From contig DAONTI010000012.1 of NCBI GenBank assembly GCA_035411585.1, forward strand, positions 50,881 to 114,880: a DNA stretch of 64,000 nucleotides, in the 5' to 3' direction. A program made the position numbers and the translations under genes. The notes under the pieces were generated by a model. That model saw only the letters and a program-made list of their open reading frames with translations. It made no database searches and was not told where the DNA came from. How positions within the stretch are numbered: position 1 is the first letter of the stretch; the number at the start of each line of letters is the position of its first letter. Below, one piece after another: positions 52,321 to 59,676 of the stretch. The DNA comes from MWDV01 sp002070715. GTDB taxonomy: Bacteria; Verrucomicrobiota; Verrucomicrobiia; Limisphaerales; MWDV01.

Positions 52321-53394
52321 TCAGCAGGCCAATCCGGGCCCCGCCATCCATTCGCTCAATGATTCGACCGCTTCCTGCAGCGCGGGCAACGAAGACACGG
52401 GCCACAGCTCAATGCCCAGTTCATTGCAGAGCGGTTGCAGCACGGGTTGCAGGCGCGAGCCGCTGATAAAGAGTTTTTTCGGCAGGGTTTTGCCCATGAG
52501 CAGCGTCTTGACCAGTGCGCGGCCGGCGGCTTCGCCGGGAGTGAGCCCACCGCTGGCCACCTCCATGCCGGCAATCAGGCCGCTTTGCTTTTCCACCAAC
52601 AGGCTGAAGCGGCCAAAGCAGGGCCGCCCGTTTTCCACAAACGAGCCGCCTGGCAGCAGGGTGCAATCGAATTCGTAAGCCAGTTCCGGCGCGCGCCGGA
52701 GTCCCCGGAGTCGCTCCAAATCCGCGCCGCCGGCTTGAAACGGCTCCAGCGCGGTGGATGGCGGCGGCAGGAGCGGCCGCCAGCCCAAATCTCCGGGCGT
52801 CAGCGGACGGTCGGGCATGGCGGCGGGCAGAAACGGAATTTCCGTCGCGCCGCGTCCCTCGTAGAGATTGGGGTGCTCGGCAAACAGCCGGCAGAACGCG
52901 GTGAGACGCGGCAGATCGGCGAGGAGTTGGTCGGCCTCGGCCTGATTGAGGTGCCACGGATGCCAACCGGGTTCGGTGGAGCGAAATTGCGGCCAGCCCG
53001 GGCCTCGGCCGACCGGCTTGAACCCGGCGGCCTTGAGCAGGGCGAGGTCTTCTTTCCAAAGCTCGCGCTTGGGCACAAAGCCCAGTTTCAAACAATCCAT
53101 GCCGTCCAAGTGGTTGAGGTTTTCGGGATCCGGCGAGTCGCTGAACATGGTGAGAATCCAGCGCAGGCCGCCGCGGCGATAAAACACGGCGGCGAAGACT
53201 TCGCCCGCATTGCCCAGCACATGGCCGATGCGCGTTTCGCCGGTGACGGGATCAATCAAGCCGACGGAATCGTTGTCGCAGGCAAACGCCCAGGGTTTGA
53301 GCGCGGCGAACTCGGCGGCGGCGGCAAGCAAAGCGCGCCAGGTTTCCGGCGCGACCGGCGGGGGTGGGGCAAGTTTGGCAGGCACGGCGATCAA
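52321..53394 (-). CDS. DUF6930/DUF7309-like protein of unknown function
   Basis: A 357-residue cytoplasmic protein. The N-terminal half (LLAAAAEFAALKPWAFACDNDSVGL, TGETRIGHVLGNAGEVFAAVFYR) and the C-terminal third (SLLVEKQSGLIAGMEVASGG, KKLFISGSRLQPVLQPLCNELGIELW) recall the DUF7309 and DUF6930 families from bacterial hypothetical proteins. No catalytic motif is evident. The start TTG 53394 overlaps the stop of a 23-codon open frame (53391-53462); a GTG at 53385 is an alternative. It faces res tail to tail. Confidence 0.6.
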   Translation of the reverse strand: MIAVPAKLAPPPPVAPETWRALLAAAAEFAALKPWAFACDNDSVGLIDPVTGETRIGHVLGNAGEVFAAVFYRRGGLRWILTMFSDSPDPENLNHLDGMDCLKLGFVPKRELWKEDLALLKAAGFKPVGRGPGWPQFRSTEPGWHPWHLNQAEADQLLADLPRLTAFCRLFAEHPNLYEGRGATEIPFLPAAMPDRPLTPGDLGWRPLLPPPSTALEPFQAGGADLERLRGLRRAPELAYEFDCTLLPGGSFVENGRPCFGRFSLLVEKQSGLIAGMEVASGGLTPGEAAGRALVKTLLMGKTLPKKLFISGSRLQPVLQPLCNELGIELWPVSSLPALQEAVESLSEWMAGPGLAC

Positions 53395-53462
53395 ATTTTA
53401 TTTGGCGCGCTGCCGGCTTTGACCGCCCGCTCAATGACAACCAACTCTTCTGCGCTAATCAT
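53391..53462 (-). CDS. Possible 23-residue upstream ORF of the DUF6930-like gene
   Basis: ATG 53462 begins MISAEELVVIERAVKAG and ends at TGA 53393-53391, which overlaps the TTG start of the next gene (TTGA). It may be a coupling leader, the true N-terminus before a frameshift, or chance. Confidence 0.25.
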   Translation of the reverse strand: MISAEELVVIERAVKAGSAPNKI

Positions 53463-53562
53463 AAAATTCAAACTGCCAGCTCTTTCGCGGCTGAATCGCC
53501 TGACGAAAAGGTGTCCCACCCGTTAGGAAAAATCCAGGCTCCGAAAACAGGTCCCGGCTCGC

Positions 53563-54816
53563 TCAAAAGGCGCGCAATAGCTCCGACGCCTCCCGGGCGA
53601 GCAGTTCCAAGCTGCCGACCGCCGGGCGGAAACCGCCGTAGAACAGGTGGGCCACCTCGACTTCATAGCCGCCTTCGGCGTAGGCGGCACGGGTGGGGAG
53701 ATAGCCGACGTCGCCGTTGGCATAACCGACGACATAAACTTTCCGCCCGCTTTCGCGCCGCAACAGATCGGTGAATTCCGAGAACACCTCGGCATTCGCC
53801 CCCAGGAGGATGACTCCGTTCAGGCTGACGCCAAACAGCTCCGCCTCGTGATGGTCGCGGTCTTTCCCGGCGAGGTTTTGCAACCGCGTCTGCCGCCAGT
53901 GCTCAACCACCCGCCGATATTTATCCCCCCATTGCGCCAGCGGATCGGCATTGCGCAACGCCCGGTCGGCGAACTGGTTGATGCCCTCGGCATCCAGCAC
54001 TTCCAGCGGCAGCGCGACCACCCGTTGGATCACTTGCAGCGTGGGATCGGCGCAGGGTTTGGCCTGGGACAACAACCCGGCGACCGCGTCGGCGATCTGC
54101 GCGCCCCAGGTTTGCACCTGCGCCGGCGGCACATTTTCCGCCGGAGGATTCAAGTTGCCGCACGCGCCATTGGTCATCAGCACAATCGGGCGCCCGGGCA
54201 AGGTTTGGGCGAGCCGGTCCGCCGCCTGGCCCGAGAGGTCGCGGCTGATCTGCCGATTGGTCGGCCCCAGGGCCACCGGATGGATGGCGTAATTCAACAG
54301 CACCGCCGCAAAGGTGCCGTCCGCACGACGGAACCCCAGCGAGGCCACCCGCGGATCGGTGTGAGCCGAGGCGCGTTTCCGCCGGTCCACCGCCAAGTCC
54401 ACCTTGCCTTCGACGATCACGAGTTCGCACGGTTCGGTTTTGGCGAGCGCGGCGCGCGCCGCCTGCTGCAACCGGCCCAGTAGAAATTCCACGTAAGCGG
54501 GATCATACTCGCCCGCCTCGCGCAGATAAATCGTGCATGGCCCGGCGTGCGTGTGCGTGGCCGAGAGCATGACCTCCGCCTCCGCGAGCCCGAGTTCCTG
54601 CTTCGCCCACCGCCGAAACGTCTGCACAATGGGCCGGTCAAACCCGATCAGGTCGCAGTGAATCCAGAGCAGGCGCGTTCCGTTGCGGACCAGGTAAAGA
54701 GCCTGGGCGAACAGCGGATCCAACACGCCGGTTGAAGGTTGGATGCGCGCGGCGAACCCCGAAAGTTCCCCGCCGGGCTGGGGCGTAATTTCAATTTGCG
54801 ATGTGCCGAGAATCAT
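53563..54816 (-). CDS. Neutral/alkaline ceramidase-like hydrolase domain protein
   Basis: A 417-residue protein of the neutral ceramidase N-terminal family. The zinc-site block ATHTHAGP is present and the fold elements FAARIQPSTGVLDPLFAQAL and IHPVAL follow. The nucleophile block of true ceramidases (GDVSPN) reads NGACGNLNPP here, so the catalytic Ser is Asn and real ceramidase activity is doubtful. No signal peptide is seen from ATG 54816, which overlaps the stop of the aminotransferase gene. It ends the operon. The substrate is unknown. Confidence 0.78.
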   Translation of the reverse strand: MILGTSQIEITPQPGGELSGFAARIQPSTGVLDPLFAQALYLVRNGTRLLWIHCDLIGFDRPIVQTFRRWAKQELGLAEAEVMLSATHTHAGPCTIYLREAGEYDPAYVEFLLGRLQQAARAALAKTEPCELVIVEGKVDLAVDRRKRASAHTDPRVASLGFRRADGTFAAVLLNYAIHPVALGPTNRQISRDLSGQAADRLAQTLPGRPIVLMTNGACGNLNPPAENVPPAQVQTWGAQIADAVAGLLSQAKPCADPTLQVIQRVVALPLEVLDAEGINQFADRALRNADPLAQWGDKYRRVVEHWRQTRLQNLAGKDRDHHEAELFGVSLNGVILLGANAEVFSEFTDLLRRESGRKVYVVGYANGDVGYLPTRAAYAEGGYEVEVAHLFYGGFRPAVGSLELLAREASELLRAF

Positions 54817-56072
54817 GACTGCACCTGGTTCAAAAGACTGCGATGTTCGTAAACCTTCGCGAAGGCGCGGACGATGTCGTCCATGTCCTTCCGCGAGCCG
54901 AGGAAAAGACTTTGCTCCAACCACGCCCCTTGCTCCGCGCACAGGCGCTCGCAGTTCGGGCAATGCACCTCGCCGAAGTTGAGCTTCTTGCGCGACCCGG
55001 GCAGATACGGGCCGAAGGCCTGGTTGAGAAACAACGGCTGCCGATACAGCGGAATCGGATACCCGCCGGACACCGGAATACCCTCCGCGGCCAGGGCCTT
55101 GAGGACGGCCGCGCGCGGCGCACCGAACGCCGACGCATCAATGCGGAACAGAAACAGATGATAACTGTGCCGCGCGGTGGCGGCGGTGCGTCGTTGGGGA
55201 TAAACCCCCGGAATCTGCCGCAACCGGGCCGCGAGATATTGCCCGTTGCGATCGCGCGTTTTCGTCTGGGCAATCAGCCGGTTCAACTGCGTGTTCAGCA
55301 CCGCGCCTTGAAATTCGCCCAGCCGATAGTTCGCCGACATGACGTGGTGTTCATACCAAACCCCGCCGGGGATGCGGCCGCAGTTGTGGATTGAGCGGCA
55401 CGCCTCGGCCAAGCGCGCGTTGTTCGTCGTGATGATTCCGCCCTCGCCGCAGGTCAGATTTTTACTGGATTGGAAGGAAAACGATCCCAGATGCCCAATG
55501 CTGCCGGCGGGCTTCTTTTTGAAAAGCGCGCCGTGGGCGTGCGCGGCGTCTTCAATCACAATCAACTTGTGTTTCCGCGCCAGCGCCATGATCCGATCCA
55601 TGTCGGCCGGTTGTCCGGCAAAATGAACCGGCATGATGGCGCGGGTGCGCGGGGTGATCGCCGCGGCCACGGCTCGCGGGTCGAGGTTGAACGTCTCCAG
55701 TTCAACGTCGGCAAAGACCGGCACCATGTTGGCTTCCACCACGGCCGTCGCCGTCGCGAGGAAGGTGTACGGCGGGACGATGACTTCATCCCCGGCCTGC
55801 AGTCCGGCGGCCATCAGGGCGATGCGCAAGGACACCGTGCCGTTGACGACCGCGATGGCGTGCTGGCAACCGTGCAGCGCGGCAAAACGCCGCTCGAACT
55901 CCGCCACTTCCGGGCCGTGCAGTTTGCCCCATTTCCCGCTGCGCAGCGCGCGCAGCAGGCGCCGCTCTTCCGGCGGGCCAAACACCGGCCAGGTCGGGAA
56001 AGGGCGCGGACGGATTTTGGGCCCGCCAAACAAAGCCAAGGCGGACCGGGTCGTTAGCTGTGATGTTTTCAT
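54813..56072 (-). CDS. DegT/DnrJ/EryC1/StrS family PLP aminotransferase
   Basis: A 419-residue sugar aminotransferase-like enzyme. GTVSLRIALMAAGLQAGDEVIVPPYTFLATATAV, VIEDAAHAHGA (cofactor Asp) and SFQSSKNLTCGEGGIITT (the PLP lysine) are typical. Members transfer amino groups to keto-sugars; here it may act on sugars released by the other genes. It is fully inside the glycan operon and overlaps the GH84-like gene by 4 nt. Confidence 0.93.
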   Translation of the reverse strand: MKTSQLTTRSALALFGGPKIRPRPFPTWPVFGPPEERRLLRALRSGKWGKLHGPEVAEFERRFAALHGCQHAIAVVNGTVSLRIALMAAGLQAGDEVIVPPYTFLATATAVVEANMVPVFADVELETFNLDPRAVAAAITPRTRAIMPVHFAGQPADMDRIMALARKHKLIVIEDAAHAHGALFKKKPAGSIGHLGSFSFQSSKNLTCGEGGIITTNNARLAEACRSIHNCGRIPGGVWYEHHVMSANYRLGEFQGAVLNTQLNRLIAQTKTRDRNGQYLAARLRQIPGVYPQRRTAATARHSYHLFLFRIDASAFGAPRAAVLKALAAEGIPVSGGYPIPLYRQPLFLNQAFGPYLPGSRKKLNFGEVHCPNCERLCAEQGAWLEQSLFLGSRKDMDDIVRAFAKVYEHRSLLNQVQS

Positions 56073-57862
56073 AATTCAGGGTAGCGTTGATGTAATTGAT
56101 CAGAAATAATTTTCACGTCCTGTTGCAATGTCTCGCGTTCGGGCAGGAAACGGTCGGGGAACGCCGTTTGCATCCGCGCCGCCAACTGGGTCAAGTAATC
56201 CACATACGCGCGGGCCGCCTGGCGGGAATGCGGCAGGGCGAGGATTTCCCCGAAGCGGTGGCGGACGGCGTTGAAACCGGTCGGGCGCTTCGGCGGAGAC
56301 CAGATCAACATGCCGGCGTAGGCCTCCACCAGTTCGGCCAGAACCGCGCGTTGCTCCGGCTGCTCCGCCACATGCAGGATTGCCTGGCCGATGGAACGCA
56401 GCGGATCGTAGGCCGCGGGGTTGTAGGCGTAATCCGCACACGTCGCCAGCGGCAGGCGGTTGCCTTGATTTTGTTTGCGCAGCGGGTTGCCCATGTACCC
56501 GTCAATCACCTCGCCCAAATCGGGATCGCGATCCACCACGGGACCGAGATGCATCGTGGGCTGGTCGTCGTTGACCGGGTAATTGTCCCACAAGAAAACG
56601 CGATGCCCGCCGATGCGCCGGAAGGTCTCCGCGGCTTTGCGGGAAACCGGGCCGACAACGGCATCGCCCGTCCAGAACAGATAAACGTCCGGGTCCAGTT
56701 CGCGGGCCAGCACTTCCAGATACGGTTGCTGATCCTTGCCGGTGCCGTCGCCCCAATAATAGGTGGGGCAAAAGATCATCTGCGCCTGGGCGTCCTGGGC
56801 GCGCAACCGGCGGAAAATCGTGTTCACCACGCGGGCGTGCGCGGAGGCGTCAATGCCCTTCGAGATGTCGTCGAGCGAGATATTGAACCATCGCACTCCC
56901 AGGCTTTGCATCCAGGCGTAATGTTGATAGAGCGCCTCGAGGTCCGCCGGGGAATCAGGCGTGATGAACCGTTTGCTGGCCAGGTTGGGATTCATCCCGA
57001 AGCAGAATTCAATCTGGTGCGCCTGGCAGGCGCGCACGACTTTTTCGTAGGCGGCTTTTTTGGCGGGCGGCAACGCTTCCCACCACCGGTTCGCCTCGCC
57101 ATCGGCCCAGTTCTGATGGTGTTCGATGTCGAACATCGAAAGGTAACAGTTCATCAGGAAATTCATCTTGAACTTCGCCAGCCACGGAATTTCCTCGAGA
57201 TACTGCTCCGGAAACCAACCCCAGCCTTTCGTGCCGCGCCATTTGAAACCCGGCGATTGACCGGGCGGCAACGGCTCGGGAAACGGCCGCCGTTCGGCGG
57301 GCAGAACCACACAGAACCGCCGGTGCACGTCACTGGGGATCACGTAGGGATCCGGACCAATGGCGCAGAAGGCGACCTGGAACCACGGTGGCGAGCCGGC
57401 CCGTCCTTCTTTTTCCTGGCACTCAATCGTCAACGTGTTTTCCCCTGGCAACAAGGCCTGATCCGGAATCGGCCACTTGTGGTTGTCAAACCGGCTTGCT
57501 GAAAACGGGTTGGGCCCTTCAAACACGATGGTGCGGTTGAGGCGCACCGCAATAACACACACGCTCGGCGCGTCATCGTCCCGCCCCCGCAGATGCACAA
57601 ACTGCGGTCCGGCGGGGAGCGCGGGAATCTTGAATTTAACCTGCATTTGCGAGCGCGGCCCGGTGGCCTGGGCATAGATCGTGTTCACCTCTTCGCCGCC
57701 AAACGAGGTGCCCACCAAATCTTTGGCCCCGCCCTGAAACTCCGGCCCTTGGAACACAGCCAGGGCTTGGCCGGGATGGCGCGCGGCACGAACCGTGGAC
57801 GGCAGGAGCATGGGCACTGCCGCCAACCCCAGGATGATCAAGCGTAAGCAATAGGTTTTCAT
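56069..57862 (-). CDS. GH84-like beta-N-acetylglucosaminidase, secreted
   Basis: A 597-residue exported hydrolase. The signal peptide is MKTYCLRLIILGLAAVPMLL, cleaved near VRA. A beta-rich domain is followed by a barrel with GH84 hallmarks: WGWFPEQYLEEIPWLAKFKMN, the catalytic Asp pair in FNISLDDISKG, and LWDNYPVNDDQP near the site for the substrate. GH84 enzymes cleave N-acetylglucosamine residues, so amino-sugar polymers or glycoproteins are the likely substrates. The frame is open upstream to 58672 but that part overlaps the symporter. The start overlaps its stop (ATGA). Confidence 0.8.
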   Translation of the reverse strand: MKTYCLRLIILGLAAVPMLLPSTVRAARHPGQALAVFQGPEFQGGAKDLVGTSFGGEEVNTIYAQATGPRSQMQVKFKIPALPAGPQFVHLRGRDDDAPSVCVIAVRLNRTIVFEGPNPFSASRFDNHKWPIPDQALLPGENTLTIECQEKEGRAGSPPWFQVAFCAIGPDPYVIPSDVHRRFCVVLPAERRPFPEPLPPGQSPGFKWRGTKGWGWFPEQYLEEIPWLAKFKMNFLMNCYLSMFDIEHHQNWADGEANRWWEALPPAKKAAYEKVVRACQAHQIEFCFGMNPNLASKRFITPDSPADLEALYQHYAWMQSLGVRWFNISLDDISKGIDASAHARVVNTIFRRLRAQDAQAQMIFCPTYYWGDGTGKDQQPYLEVLARELDPDVYLFWTGDAVVGPVSRKAAETFRRIGGHRVFLWDNYPVNDDQPTMHLGPVVDRDPDLGEVIDGYMGNPLRKQNQGNRLPLATCADYAYNPAAYDPLRSIGQAILHVAEQPEQRAVLAELVEAYAGMLIWSPPKRPTGFNAVRHRFGEILALPHSRQAARAYVDYLTQLAARMQTAFPDRFLPERETLQQDVKIISDQLHQRYPEL

Positions 57863-59649
57863 GATGCAGGATTTTGAGGATCGGACACCGAGACGGTTGG
57901 TTTGTTTTTCGAGGACTCCAACACCCGCCGCAACAGCCACACGGCGGCCACGAGACAGACCGGAATGGCAATCGCCAGCCGCGGCCAATCTCCGACGAAA
58001 ATGGCATTTGTGGCGAGCACCAGACAAAACGCGGCCACGATGCCCAACAGACAATCGGCGAGCATCCGCCCTGCCGTGGGTTCGCCCCGGTCGGGCAACG
58101 GCACTTCGGCCTGGATCGGTTTCCAGAATCCGGGCGGACGACACCGCGCGTAGAATTGTTTGAGGACGGTCTTGGATTCCGGCGGCGTGAACAGGGTCAC
58201 GATGAACAACACCGCAAAGCTCAAACCAAAGAGCAATCCCAATCCCTGCCAGATCGGGCGGCTCTGGAAATCGAGCACGAACCACACAAGAATGGAAAGC
58301 GGCAACCCCAGGATGACGGCGGCCAGTTCGCCCCAGACGTTGAACCGCCACCAGAAGAACCGGAACCACGACAGCGGCAGCAGGAAGATCACCATCGCCG
58401 AATTGATGAACAGGAACCAACTCACCATGTTGTCCACAAACAGAATCGTCACCGCCGAGGCGAAAATGAACAGGGACAACGTGGTCAGCCGGCTGACCCA
58501 GATGCGGTCGCGCGCTGCGCCAAACCGCGCCGGCAACAGGTCGTTCACCACAAAACTCCCACCCCAGTTGAGCAGGGCGCTGAGCGCGCCCATGAAGGCG
58601 GCCACTTCCGCGGCCACCAGCAAGCCGATGAAACCGTGCGGCAGTTTCGACGCATTGACCAGCTCGCCCCAAGAGTGGGCCGGATCCTTCAGCATCGCCG
58701 TGCCGGCGGGCGCCGCGCCAACCTCCTTGACCAAATCGGAAGTCCAGAACAAGGCCATCGCGACCACCCCGAGGCCGATCAATGGCAGCGTGCGAAACGA
58801 GAGGGCGAGAAATGCGTTGAAAAGCTGGCCGCCCATGGCGTGCCGTTCATCCCGGGCGGCCATGAACCGTTGCGCCGTCATCCCCTCCCCGGCGGTGGGC
58901 GAGCCGGCAAAGAACCAGCCTTGCAGAAACAACATCGCCACCGTCAACCAGCCAATGGCTTCGGTAGGCGGGGTTTGCGTGAGCCCCGTGGGGCGGATGG
59001 TCTGCACGCGCTGGAGCACATCGCCCCAACTGCCCTGGTGCATGACCGCCAACACAAAGAAGACGGTACAACCGGTGATCATGATGCCGAACTGCACCAC
59101 ATCGGCGTACACTACCCCGAGCAAACCGCCGAACATCGTGTAGATCACGGTGATGCCGCCGAAAATCAACAGGACCTGCCACGTGGTCAAGGGACACAGC
59201 GGCGCGATGGTTTTCGCGAAGAAGCCGGTGATGTAGGCAATGATGAGCACGGCGAAGCCAAAGCAACAGACAAACGCGTAGATCTTCCGCGCCATGATCG
59301 CCGGCGACCCGCCATAGCGCAACGAAATCAATTCCGCCGTCGTCACGATTTGCATCCGGCGCCACATCCGCGCCCAGACAATGGCTACCAACGGCATCCA
59401 CACAATCCAGCTCGTCCACCAAAGCCAGTTGCCCGAAAGCCCGTACACCAGCACGAGCATCACAAACGCGCCCGTGCCGGAGCTGTAGGTGGCCGTGTTG
59501 GACAAACCAATGGCCCACCACGGCACATCCCGTCCGCCCGCAAAATAACCGGTCGCCCCTTTTTGCGACGAACGCCGCGCAAACCCCAGCCCCACCGCAA
59601 AGACCACGGCGCACGAGGCCGCCACCACCAGCCAGTCCAATAAATTCAT
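57859..59649 (-). CDS. Sodium:solute symporter family transporter
   Basis: A 596-residue inner-membrane protein with about thirteen helices, of the SSS family: GYFAGGRDVPWWAIGLSNTATYSSGTGAFVMLVLVYGL at the start, and GGLLGVVYADVVQFGIMITG and GALSALLNWGGSFVVNDLLPARFG later. It probably imports the sugar set free by the GH84-like and six-hairpin proteins. It lies inside the glycan operon, 27 nt after the six-hairpin gene. Confidence 0.93.
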   Translation of the reverse strand: MNLLDWLVVAASCAVVFAVGLGFARRSSQKGATGYFAGGRDVPWWAIGLSNTATYSSGTGAFVMLVLVYGLSGNWLWWTSWIVWMPLVAIVWARMWRRMQIVTTAELISLRYGGSPAIMARKIYAFVCCFGFAVLIIAYITGFFAKTIAPLCPLTTWQVLLIFGGITVIYTMFGGLLGVVYADVVQFGIMITGCTVFFVLAVMHQGSWGDVLQRVQTIRPTGLTQTPPTEAIGWLTVAMLFLQGWFFAGSPTAGEGMTAQRFMAARDERHAMGGQLFNAFLALSFRTLPLIGLGVVAMALFWTSDLVKEVGAAPAGTAMLKDPAHSWGELVNASKLPHGFIGLLVAAEVAAFMGALSALLNWGGSFVVNDLLPARFGAARDRIWVSRLTTLSLFIFASAVTILFVDNMVSWFLFINSAMVIFLLPLSWFRFFWWRFNVWGELAAVILGLPLSILVWFVLDFQSRPIWQGLGLLFGLSFAVLFIVTLFTPPESKTVLKQFYARCRPPGFWKPIQAEVPLPDRGEPTAGRMLADCLLGIVAAFCLVLATNAIFVGDWPRLAIAIPVCLVAAVWLLRRVLESSKNKPTVSVSDPQNPAS

Positions 59650-59676
59650 AAGCGAATCATCTTGATTTCCCTTCCG

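Noticed and set aside
57863..58672. N-terminal extension of the GH84-like gene
   Set aside because: Overlaps the symporter out of frame; ATG 57862 opens a signal peptide and overlaps the symporter stop.
57874..59643. 589-codon frame antisense to the symporter
   Set aside because: Arg/His/Gln-rich mirror of a membrane protein; not a real gene.
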